A stretch of DNA of 5,678 bases from Magnetococcales bacterium (lineage in GTDB: Bacteria > Pseudomonadota > Magnetococcia > Magnetococcales > Magnetaquicoccaceae): the NCBI GenBank assembly GCA_015229095.1, contig JADGCE010000141.1, positions 1 through 5,678 of the forward strand. Direction: 5' to 3'. Positions 1 through 5,678 of this stretch are shown piece after piece. Within the stretch, counting starts at the first letter, position 1. Each line of letters starts with the position of its first letter. A program made the translations under genes and the position numbers. Under the pieces are notes generated by a model. That model was given only the letters and a program-made list of their open reading frames with translations. It did not search any database and was not told the DNA's origin.

Positions 1-54
1 CCCCCTGGTGGGGTCCAGGGGCAAAGCCCCTGGTGGGGCCGGGGCAAAGCCCCC
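1..54. repeat. GC-rich tandem hairpin repeat, truncated at left edge
   Basis: Two imperfect tandem copies of about 25 bases share the core CCTGGTGGGG (4-13 and 29-38), and each is followed by GGGGCAAAGCCCC (18-30 and 41-53). The first core extends to a perfect 8-bp stem with an AAA loop, CCAGGGGC/GCCCCTGG at 15-33; the second has a 5-bp stem. No T-tract follows either stem, so this is not a standard intrinsic terminator. Elements of this form are commonly dispersed between genes in some proteobacteria, and I recall similar ones in Magnetococcales. It probably continues left of the window and may mark the boundary of the pilus operon. Confidence 0.7.
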
Positions 55-69
55 ATCGTGGCCCGAACG

Positions 70-1146
70 ATGATCAGGGTCCGTCGGCATCAGGCCCAGG
101 CGGTGGTGGCTGTGCTGCGGCATGGAGGCGGCATCGGCTTGGTGCATCTGCTGCCGGGGGAAAAAGGGGCGCTGCCCAGGTTGATGCGCGCTCTCTTTCA
201 ACCCGAAACCCAGCCGCAGGCCCAGGAGCGCTTGCTGATGGAGTGGGTGCGTCAGTATGGCCTGCAGCGGGCCCGTTTTGTGGGTCTGCTGGACCGCGCA
301 GCCTATTTGCTGCTACCTGCCGATGCCCCCCCGTTGCCCAGGTCGGAGTGGGCCATGAATCTGCGCTGGAAAATCGCCGACCGCCTGCCATACCCTGCCG
401 AACAGGCCGTGGTGGAGTTTTTTGATCTGCCTGCTCCGACCGACCAGGAGGAGTCGGGCAAAATCTATGTGGCCGTCGCCCAGGAGTCAACGGTGCAGCG
501 GACGGTGGATCTCTTCCTGAAGACAGGGGTTTCCCTGGTGGGTCTGGATATTTGGGATCTGGCCGTGGGGCGGTTGGCGGATGCCCTGCCGGAAGATGCC
601 CAGGGGCTGGCACTGCTGTACTGGACGGCAACGGGCGGCGTGATCAACGTGCGCCGCCACCGCACGCTGTTTCTGGTCCGCAGCCTGGAAACGCAACGGG
701 ATCCGCTCGGCCAGGCGTTGGAACCCTCCCCCCTGTCACCCCTGGACGACGCCCGTCTTGCCTTGGACACCCTGGCGGTCGAGTTGCGCCGCACCTTCCA
801 TTTTTATGAAAATAATTTTTCACAACCCCCTTTGGAGCATTTGTTTGTCATGCCGGTGGGGGAGCACTGTGACGAGGGGGCATGGTTGCAGGGGAGAGCG
901 GCGGTGGATCATGGGGCCGTGCCAGAGCTCTATCCGTGGCAGAGAGAGCCCCTGCTGACCCCTTCTCCTGCCGGTGGAATCCGCCATGAAGCGGACTTGT
1001 TGACTGCCCTGGCGGATCGTTTGGGCGTGGGGGTGCATGCCCTGCCGCTGGATGGGATGGTCCAGAGCTCACCCAGCGTGCAAGAGGCGGATTTGCTCTG
1101 CTGCCTGCCGGCTCTGGGTGCCGCTTTGGGTTGGTTGTCCGAGTGA
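70..1146 (+). CDS. mshI: MSHA biogenesis protein MshI (PilM/GspL-like actin-fold protein)
   Basis: This 358-residue protein resembles the cytoplasmic MshI/PilM family, which has an actin-like fold and anchors the inner-membrane alignment complex of type IVa-like pili, usually by binding the N-terminal tail of a PilN-like partner. Visible family traits are the first beta strands (AVVAVLRHGGGIGLVHLL, near residue 10), an SEWAMNLRWKIADRLPYP segment ending about residue 107 with W100, the following AVVEFFDLP (D119-P121), and a C-terminal LPALGAALGWL resembling the closing Gly-Ala helix of the family. No membrane segment is seen, which fits a cytoplasmic protein. The ATG at 70 is chosen over an in-frame GTG at 58 (four codons longer) on codon type alone, since neither has a Shine-Dalgarno sequence. 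The frame is open to the window edge, but upstream codons are the GC-rich repeat. The PilN-like gene follows after 6 bases. Family assignment is strong; the start is uncertain. Confidence 0.85.
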   Translation: MIRVRRHQAQAVVAVLRHGGGIGLVHLLPGEKGALPRLMRALFQPETQPQAQERLLMEWVRQYGLQRARFVGLLDRAAYLLLPADAPPLPRSEWAMNLRWKIADRLPYPAEQAVVEFFDLPAPTDQEESGKIYVAVAQESTVQRTVDLFLKTGVSLVGLDIWDLAVGRLADALPEDAQGLALLYWTATGGVINVRRHRTLFLVRSLETQRDPLGQALEPSPLSPLDDARLALDTLAVELRRTFHFYENNFSQPPLEHLFVMPVGEHCDEGAWLQGRAAVDHGAVPELYPWQREPLLTPSPAGGIRHEADLLTALADRLGVGVHALPLDGMVQSSPSVQEADLLCCLPALGAALGWLSE

Positions 1147-1152
1147 CGACCG

Positions 1153-1743
1153 ATGCAGCGGGTCAATTTTTATCAGGAGCGTTTTCGTCCCCGATCCCCC
1201 TTTTTATCGTTGCGCACCGTGGTGCTTGCCGGCCTGCTGCTGCTGCTCTGCCTGGGGGCGATCAGTGGGGAGTTGTGGTATGACTGGGTCAACCAACAGG
1301 AAAAGTGGGCACGCCAGGTGGGGCAGGGGGTGACGGTGGCGGCTTCTGCCCGGAATGCCGGATTGCGCCAATGTCGGCAGGCGTGGGAGCAACAGGCCGT
1401 GGCGGAGTTGGGGGGGCATGGGTGGCCCGTGACGCCGCTGCTGGAACTGTTGGCAGAAGTGCATCGGACGGGGATTGGCTTGACCAAGATAGAGATTGCC
1501 CAGGAGGGCAGGCAGCTGTTGATTCAGGGCGATCTGTTGCCGGGGCAGGCGGAGCAACTGCCCCACTATTTGCAGGCGTTGGCGCACCACTCCCGGCTGG
1601 TCGTGCAGGATGTGCGGCTGGAAAAAGAGCTCCCGACGACCCCTGCAGCCCCCGGGCGCGGGGGAGTGCTGTTAAAATTTCGCCTCGTTCTGGGCACAGA
1701 GGGGAGGGACGGCGGGTTGCCGGATAAACGGTCGGCTCCATGA
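1153..1743 (+). CDS. PilN-like pilus alignment protein (MshI2 type)
   Basis: This 196-residue single-pass inner-membrane protein fits the PilN family. It opens with QRVNFYQERFRP (residues 2-13), closely matching the 'INLYQ..FRP' cytoplasmic tail of MSHA/PilN proteins that docks into the PilM-like partner. A hydrophobic segment follows at about residues 20-42 (LRTVVLAGLLLLLCLGAISG). A periplasmic part with a helical stretch comes next (about 43-80, rich in Gln, Glu and Arg), and then a ferredoxin-like region (about 95-160) containing PVTPLLELLAEVHRTGIGLTKIEI, shown here in parts, a pattern seen in PilN. The gene starts 6 bases after mshI and its stop overlaps the mshJ start in ATGA, so the three are probably translationally coupled. 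Only a weak GAG lies upstream of the ATG. Some genomes name this gene mshI2; a GspL C-terminal equivalent is the functional parallel. The C-terminal tail (GTEGRDGGLPDKRSAP) is low-complexity and probably disordered. Confidence 0.82.
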   Translation: MQRVNFYQERFRPRSPFLSLRTVVLAGLLLLLCLGAISGELWYDWVNQQEKWARQVGQGVTVAASARNAGLRQCRQAWEQQAVAELGGHGWPVTPLLELLAEVHRTGIGLTKIEIAQEGRQLLIQGDLLPGQAEQLPHYLQALAHHSRLVVQDVRLEKELPTTPAAPGRGGVLLKFRLVLGTEGRDGGLPDKRSAP

Positions 1744-2294
1744 ATATGCGTCGGTATGATCGGCTTTCCCGTCGGGAACGCCTGCTGCTGTTGCTGACGA
1801 TCCTGGCGGCGCTTCTTTCTGTCTGGTATCGCCTGGTTTGGATGCCCCTTTTCCAGGCGAAGCAGCAGGTTGAAACCCGGTTGGCAGAGCAGGAACAGCG
1901 GGAGGACACAGCGGGGGATGACCGGGCGCCTCCCTGGGAGGTGCAGGCCAGCCGCTGGTTGCCGGCGGGAGAGATCCCTGCAGTGCTCGACCGCTTGACC
2001 CAACCCAGAGAGGGGTTGCAGATGGTGGGTTTGGAGCTGCGTCCGCCCCGGTTGTTGTTTTCCTGCGACCAGGAGTCGGAAAAAGGGGGCCCTGTGACTC
2101 TTTTTCGCCACGAATTGATCCTCACCTGGGAAGGGGGCTATCCCGCCATCTTGACCTATCTCCACGGGCTGGAGCGTCTGCCCTGGAAAATTCATGTCGA
2201 CCATTTGGACTATTCCATCCGCCACCCCTCCCTGGCGACCCTGCTGCTGCAACTCCATTTTTTCAGTTCCGCCCCCTCCCTGTTTGTGGATTAA
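1740..2294 (+). CDS. mshJ: MSHA biogenesis protein MshJ (PilO/GspM-like)
   Basis: This 184-residue inner-membrane protein partners PilN-like proteins in the alignment complex. The N-terminus has the GspM/MshJ hallmark of a short basic tail with RRERLLLLLTILAALLSV, giving a membrane helix at about residues 14-33, then LVWMPLFQAKQQVETRLAEQEQ, whose second half suggests a short coiled coil. The C-terminal domain carries the MshJ signature: FRHELILTWEGGYPAILTYL from F122, followed by LERLPWKIHVDHLDY (LPW at 147-149). Its ATG overlaps the preceding stop by four bases (ATGA), with no clear Shine-Dalgarno sequence, so translation is probably coupled; an ATG two codons on (1746) is a minor alternative. 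It is followed not by a recognisable mshK but by 299 bases without a convincing gene. The assignment is supported by family motifs and by gene order before the secretin. Confidence 0.85.
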   Translation: MNMRRYDRLSRRERLLLLLTILAALLSVWYRLVWMPLFQAKQQVETRLAEQEQREDTAGDDRAPPWEVQASRWLPAGEIPAVLDRLTQPREGLQMVGLELRPPRLLFSCDQESEKGGPVTLFRHELILTWEGGYPAILTYLHGLERLPWKIHVDHLDYSIRHPSLATLLLQLHFFSSAPSLFVD

Positions 2295-2593
2295 CCGACC
2301 GCCATCCGGTTCCCTCTGCGGTATGGCCACGCTTCATGGCGCATGGCCGGCATCGGAGAGGTCAGAATGGATTTGGACCAAAGGTTGCAAAGTGTTATGC
2401 GGCTCTTCTCCTTTCCGTCGTTTTGTTGCGCCACCGTTCGATAAATGGGTCTGTTTTTTAATGAAAATTTGTATTTGCTGCCGGCGTTGGCTACCCTGAA
2501 TGGCACGGAATCCGCCAGAATATTGGCGTTTTTCCCGCCATGTTGGGTGAGGTGGTTGCCAGGCAGTTCCAGAAGGGACGGGATGGGTGACCC
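2295..2593 (+). other. Gap between mshJ and mshL without a convincing gene (mshK position)
   Basis: In classical MSHA loci a small periplasmic protein, MshK (about 100 residues), lies here. No intact mshK is visible. Three things are. A short ORF at 2367-2444 (25 residues) has a strong ribosome-binding site, GGAGAGG at 2355-2361, five bases before its ATG. Directly in frame after its TAA, an ATG at 2445 opens a 50-residue ORF ending 2597, which overlaps the secretin start in ATGA. In another frame an ORF from ATG 2336 to about 2461 encodes a basic N-terminus followed by YAALLLSVVLL, which looks like a signal peptide. None matches a family I know. The stretch 2440-2475 is clearly more AT-rich than its surroundings. 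It could be a decayed or frameshifted mshK, a leader-peptide region, or plain non-coding DNA. Confidence 0.5.
2513..2540 (+). terminator. Possible weak attenuator: two competing hairpins before mshL
   Basis: CGCCA at 2513-2517 can pair with TGGCG at 2524-2528 around a 6-base loop (an extra G-T pair reduces it to AATA), and five T residues follow immediately at 2529-2533, as in a small intrinsic terminator. The same TGGCG can instead pair with a second CGCCA at 2536-2540 around a 7-base loop. The two structures exclude each other. The stems are only 5-6 bp, so efficiency as a terminator is doubtful. The element sits 54-81 bases before the secretin start. Confidence 0.25.
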
Positions 2594-4615
2594 ATGAACG
2601 CCAGGACGTATGAGCCACGTCAACACAGGGCACGCCGGCTGCTGTGCGCGGCCCTCCTGCTGGTGGGCGGTTGCACGGCTCCAGGTACCAGGGAGCGATT
2701 GGCCTCCCTGGAGTGGGTGGGTGGCGGCGGAAGGGGGGTGCCATCCGCCTTGGCAGAGCCGGATCTCTACCGGGGCTGGCGATTGAGCATGCGACTGGGT
2801 ACGCCGGCCAAAGCCTCTGATGCCCGCTATGCTCTTCCTCAAACCGAGGAGTCCCCGGCACCTGGGCGGGTGGCGGCGGCGGTGGGGGGGCCGCGCCGTA
2901 TCAGTGTGCACGTGGTACGCACGCCAGCGCGGACATTTTTTGAAAGTTTGGTCAGCCAGGATCCCAGCGTCAACATGGTCGTCCATCCGGAGGTCAAGGA
3001 CGAAATTTCGGTGGAACTGAAAAATGTGACGGTGGATGAGGTGGTGGAGATTGTTTGTGAGATGTATCCGTTGGATTGTCAGCCTTTTGTGGGTCGGACA
3101 CCGAATGGGGCTCGAGGCTACAAAATTTTTCCCTGGCAGTTGACCACTCGCACCTATCCGGTCGATTTTTTGTCGGTAGTACGAGGCGGTTATTCGGAAA
3201 CCCTGGTTAGTTCGGGCAATGAGCGGGAGATTACCACGACCCGCAACAACAAGGAGCAGGGTAACAATATCACCTCCACACCCAGCGTGCCCGGCAGCGG
3301 GATGCGCACGGAATACAAGTCGGATTTTTGGATGGATCTGGAGGAGAGCATCAACGCCATCCTGCAACTGGGTCTGGTGGTTTCCCGGGTGACGGAAGAG
3401 TTGGATGAGCGGGGCAAAGCCAGCAAAAAAGTGACCCGTGTTCGCAAAGGTTCCTACCAGCCCGGCATCACGGAGAAGCGGATCAAGTACAAAAAGAGCG
3501 GGAAAGTGATCGAGACCGAGCGATGGCCCGGTACCTCGGATAAATCACAGGAGGCCCATGCCCCGGCCGAGGAGGAGGAGACCGATCTGTTTCCCACGGA
3601 GAAGGGGGTGGTGATCAATCGTCAGGCGGGATTGCTCACGGTGCGGGCCTACCCGCGAGAACACCAGGAGATCGCCTTTTTTTTGGAACAGTTGCGCAAC
3701 CGCAGTCAGCGGCAGGTGATTCTGGAGGCCAAAATCCTGGAGGTTTCCCTGAACGATGGCGCGCAGTTTGGCATCGATTGGTTGGCCATCCGCAGAGGCA
3801 TTGGCGGCACCATGCCGCCGTTGCGATCCGAGCCACAGGGGGGCGATACCTTTTCCAGTCGTGATGTGGTGTCGACGGATTCCCCGACAGGTCTGGTCGC
3901 CCGGGTGAGCAAGGGGTTGCTTGTTTCCCGTGCGGCTGGTGCGGACCAGCCCATCAATCTGGCCCTGCGTACCCATGATTTTATTGGTTTTGTGCATTTG
4001 TTGCAACAGCAGGGAACCGTGCAGGTGCTTTCCAGCCCACGGATTTCCACGGTCAATAATCAGAAAGCCATGATCAAGGTCGGCAGTGATGAATTTTTTA
4101 TAACCGGCATGCGTTCTGGAAATATTATCGGTTTTGGCAGCGACCGGGCCGTTACTCCGCCGATGCCCACCATCGAAAGCATGTTTACCGGGATTTCGTT
4201 GGATGTCACCCCGCAAATCGGTGAGGGTGATATGGTGACGCTGCATATTCATCCCATGGTGACCGAGGTGCAGGACAAGATGAAGCAGTTTGTCGTCGAT
4301 GACAAGCCGCAGAGTTTGCCCTTGGCGTTCAGCCAGACGCGGGAGACGGACAGCATCATTCGGGTGCGCAATGGGGATGTGGCGGTGATTGGTGGATTGA
4401 TGAAAAACAGCGTCAAAGAACGGAGCGATCGTCTGCCGGGGCTGGGATCTGTCCCGGTGCTGGGCACCCTGTTCGGTCATGAGGAAAAGAAGGGGGAAAA
4501 GAGTGAGCTGGTCATATTGCTGCGCCCGGTGGTGGTAGACAGCCGCCAGGATTGGGATGGTCATGTTGTGCGGGCGAGCGAGCAGCTGCGTACTCTTGTA
4601 CAGCCGCCGCCGTGA
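2594..4615 (+). CDS. mshL: MSHA-type pilus secretin lipoprotein MshL
   Basis: This 673-residue outer-membrane secretin forms the multimeric channel for pilus exit. It begins with a lipoprotein signal peptide: basic RARR, hydrophobic LLCAALLLVGG, and lipobox Cys27. An STN/N0-like domain spans about 103-175 (FFESLVSQDPSVNMVVHPEV, then VELKNVTVDEVVEI). TRTYPVDFLSVVRGGYSETL begins near residue 185, a pattern typical of MshL. An N1-like module follows, from DFWMDLEESINAIL to VVINRQAGLLTVRAYP; it is split by a charged insertion at about 264-337. The secretin core starts at RQVILEAKILEV (373-384) and includes VQVLSSPRISTVNNQKAMIK from V476, DEFFITGM, LDVTPQI (D537), LHIHPMV (L550), VIGGLM (599-603), and SELVILLRP from S637. 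These beta-domain motifs identify MshL rather than PilQ or GspD. A GGGA at 2580-2583 lies 10 bases before the ATG, and the signal peptide supports this start. No terminator separates it from the next gene. Confidence 0.95.
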   Translation: MNARTYEPRQHRARRLLCAALLLVGGCTAPGTRERLASLEWVGGGGRGVPSALAEPDLYRGWRLSMRLGTPAKASDARYALPQTEESPAPGRVAAAVGGPRRISVHVVRTPARTFFESLVSQDPSVNMVVHPEVKDEISVELKNVTVDEVVEIVCEMYPLDCQPFVGRTPNGARGYKIFPWQLTTRTYPVDFLSVVRGGYSETLVSSGNEREITTTRNNKEQGNNITSTPSVPGSGMRTEYKSDFWMDLEESINAILQLGLVVSRVTEELDERGKASKKVTRVRKGSYQPGITEKRIKYKKSGKVIETERWPGTSDKSQEAHAPAEEEETDLFPTEKGVVINRQAGLLTVRAYPREHQEIAFFLEQLRNRSQRQVILEAKILEVSLNDGAQFGIDWLAIRRGIGGTMPPLRSEPQGGDTFSSRDVVSTDSPTGLVARVSKGLLVSRAAGADQPINLALRTHDFIGFVHLLQQQGTVQVLSSPRISTVNNQKAMIKVGSDEFFITGMRSGNIIGFGSDRAVTPPMPTIESMFTGISLDVTPQIGEGDMVTLHIHPMVTEVQDKMKQFVVDDKPQSLPLAFSQTRETDSIIRVRNGDVAVIGGLMKNSVKERSDRLPGLGSVPVLGTLFGHEEKKGEKSELVILLRPVVVDSRQDWDGHVVRASEQLRTLVQPPP

Positions 4616-4670
4616 GGGCGGAGCCGGGGAGGCATGGTGGATGGTATGGTACAAATCTTTTGGTTATGGC

Positions 4671-4678
4671 AGGGGGAG
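4671..4678 (+). promoter_or_regulatory. Ribosome-binding site of the repeat protein
   Basis: AGGGGGAG ends seven bases before the ATG at 4686. A competing in-frame ATG at 4641, fifteen codons upstream, also has a plausible GGGGAGG (4626-4632) eight bases away. The 4686 start is preferred because it gives a hydrophilic N-terminus directly before the membrane segment and because its site is slightly stronger. Confidence 0.6.
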
Positions 4679-4685
4679 TGGTCAT

Positions 4686-5678
4686 ATGAGCGGCGATAGA
4701 GAGAGGGAGAGCCGTAGTATTCAGAACGCGGAGGGTGGGGCAACGGACCCTGGGATGGAGCATCCCGGCGTGGCAAAACCGCATGCCTGGAAATGTTGGA
4801 GCGGGTGGGGTGTTGCCCTGGCCGTGGGTTTGGTGGCGGCTCCGGCGATTCGAGACCAATGGGTTTTGGGTGCTGCGTGTCGTGTATCCTCTCTGTCGGA
4901 AGCGGGAGAACGCTCTCCGGCACTTACCCTTCCCATTCCCCACAGACCAACCGAGTGGAAGCCATCCACGCCGCCTGTTTCGGCCAGTGCGGAACCCCTC
5001 AGGGGAGCAGAGCCAACCCGGGCCGTCGAGTCTGTCGGGGCAGGGGCTGATACGCAGGCGGTTGAGCTTGTCAAAGCGGCAACGGCCTCTTCTTCCGGGG
5101 CCGATCTTCTCCAGGAGAGGGTGGCGGTTCCGGCATCCGGGTCTCTCCCGGAGGGAGATGTGGGCAAGGTGACCTCCGAACCGGCCAAGGAGCCGGCAGG
5201 GGTGGAACCGGCCAAGGAGCCGGTGGCGGTTGCGGCCAAGGAGCCGGCAGGGGTGGAACCGGCCAAGGAGCCGGTGGCGGTTGCGGCCAAGGAGCCGGCA
5301 GGGGTGGAACCGGCCAGGGAGCCGGTGGTGGTTGCGGCCAAGGAGCCGGCAGCGGTGGAACCGGCCAGGGAGCCGGTGGTGGTTGCGGCCAAGGAGCCGG
5401 CAGGGGTGGAACCGGCCAAGGAGCCGGTGGTGGTTGCGGCCAAGGAGCCGGCAGCGGTGGAACCGGCCAGGGAGCCGGTGGTGGTTGCGGCCAAGGAGCC
5501 GGCAGCGGTGGAACCGGCCAAGGAGCCGGTGGTTGTTGCAGCCAAGGAGCCGGCAGCGGTGGAACCGGCCAGGGAGCCGGTGGTGGTTGCGGCCAAGGAG
5601 CCGGCAGCGGTGGAACCGGTCAAGGAGCCGGTGGTGGTTGCGGCCAAGGAGCCGGCAGCGGTGGAACCGGTCAAGGAG
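4686..5678 (+). CDS. Membrane-anchored Glu-Pro/Lys-rich repeat protein, C-terminus beyond window
   Basis: A reading frame of 331 codons with no stop continues past the window end. The N-terminal 38 residues are hydrophilic. One moderately hydrophobic segment at about 39-56 (SGWGVALAVGLVAAPAI) could be an inner-membrane anchor. A Pro/Ala/Ser-rich linker runs to about residue 164, then at least nine copies of a 17-residue repeat begin at 174 (EPAKEPVVVAAKEPAAV and variants). The charge pattern of alternating Glu-Pro and Lys/Arg-Glu-Pro resembles the stiff periplasmic spanner of TonB and similar proteins. The gene lies 70 bases after mshL with no terminator between, in the place of mshM/mshN. 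It lacks the SVIN..L..L start I expect of MshN and GspB-like proteins and shows no AAA+ motif of MshM. Its missing C-terminus (TPR, peptidoglycan-binding or other) will decide its role. A long antisense open frame over the repeat is a shadow. Coding status is likely; function is unknown. Confidence 0.75.
   Translation, partial: MSGDRERESRSIQNAEGGATDPGMEHPGVAKPHAWKCWSGWGVALAVGLVAAPAIRDQWVLGAACRVSSLSEAGERSPALTLPIPHRPTEWKPSTPPVSASAEPLRGAEPTRAVESVGAGADTQAVELVKAATASSSGADLLQERVAVPASGSLPEGDVGKVTSEPAKEPAGVEPAKEPVAVAAKEPAGVEPAKEPVAVAAKEPAGVEPAREPVVVAAKEPAAVEPAREPVVVAAKEPAGVEPAKEPVVVAAKEPAAVEPAREPVVVAAKEPAAVEPAKEPVVVAAKEPAAVEPAREPVVVAAKEPAAVEPVKEPVVVAAKEPAAVEPVKE
5178..5678 (+). repeat. 51-bp coding minisatellite, nine full units plus partial ends
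   Basis: After a partial unit at 5178-5204, full 51-bp units begin at 5205, 5256, 5307, 5358, 5409, 5460, 5511, 5562 and 5613, and a 15-base fragment (5664-5678) is cut by the window end. Each unit encodes 17 residues made of two similar halves, AKEPVVVA and AKEPAAVEP. Variation is limited to a few sites: K or R in EPAxEP, VAV or VVV, AGV or AAV, and EPA or EPV in the last units. All copies keep the reading frame. The array probably continues to the right. Confidence 0.95.

Noticed and set aside
1289..2330. Two long overlapping antisense frames opposite the PilN-like gene and mshJ
   Set aside because: They are shadows of well-supported + strand genes with membrane helices and family motifs.
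2323..2499. Frame-1 ORF from ATG 2323 as a gene between mshJ and mshL
   Set aside because: The sequence is rich in Cys, Trp and Arg with no signal peptide or family pattern, and its ATG lacks a ribosome-binding site.
2291..3367. Antisense open frame of 358 residues across the mshJ-mshL gap and the secretin 5' part
   Set aside because: No domain is recognisable, the composition is rich in His, Arg and Pro as in shadow frames, and it overlaps the secretin signal peptide and N-domain.
4607..4621. CCGCC/GGCGG stem over the mshL stop codon as a terminator
   Set aside because: Only 5 bp, within coding sequence, and not followed by a T-tract; it is unlikely to end transcription before the repeat gene.
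3545..4654. Antisense open frame of 369 residues opposite the secretin
   Set aside because: It lies across conserved secretin motifs on the + strand, shows no recognisable domain, and is typical of shadow frames in GC-rich genes.
4721..5674. Antisense open frame of 317 residues made of repeated Ser/Thr/Ala/Gly-rich units
   Set aside because: It exists because the 51-bp repeat lacks stops on both strands. The + frame has a ribosome-binding site, a sensible membrane segment and operon context; the antisense product is low-complexity and would oppose the pilus operon.
5205..5678. CRISPR array
   Set aside because: The 51-bp units are contiguous with no unique spacers and encode a continuous protein repeat.

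Overview
This window carries part of a type IV pilus assembly locus of the MSHA (mannose-sensitive haemagglutinin) class from a Gram-negative, GC-rich bacterium. All supported genes lie on the + strand and look like one transcription unit: a PilM/GspL-like protein (mshI), a PilN-like protein, a PilO/GspM-like protein (mshJ), a 299-base gap where mshK would normally lie, the outer-membrane secretin lipoprotein (mshL), and the 5' part of a repeat-rich, N-terminally anchored protein that runs off the window end. The organism is most likely a proteobacterium. The GC-rich GGGGCAAAGCCCC dispersed-type repeat at the left edge resembles intergenic repeats I recall from Magnetococcales and some other proteobacterial genomes, but that is only a weak taxonomic hint.

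Layout. Bases 1-54: tandem GC-rich hairpin repeat. 70-1146: mshI (a GTG at 58 is an alternative start). 1153-1743: PilN-like, 6 bases after mshI. 1740-2294: mshJ, overlapping its predecessor by an ATGA junction. 2295-2593: no convincing gene; it holds two short in-frame ORFs and a set of competing short hairpins, one followed by T5. 2594-4615: mshL secretin. 4616-4685: short spacer with a good ribosome-binding site. 4686-5678: incomplete ORF with a single predicted membrane segment near the N-terminus and at least nine copies of a 17-residue Glu-Pro/Lys-Glu-Pro repeat encoded by a 51-bp minisatellite.

How it works together (known for the family). MshI, the PilN-like protein and MshJ form the inner-membrane alignment complex, which couples the cytoplasmic assembly ATPase and the polytopic platform protein to the periplasm. 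MshL forms the gated outer-membrane channel through which the pilus leaves. The final protein sits in the mshM/mshN position of the classical order. Its membrane anchor plus long Pro-rich repeat suggests an extended periplasmic spanner, but its start lacks the motif I expect of MshN.

The pilus genes themselves are conserved machinery. The parts that depart from the standard picture are the repeat protein, the missing mshK with attenuator-like structure in its place, and a charged insertion inside the secretin N-domain region.
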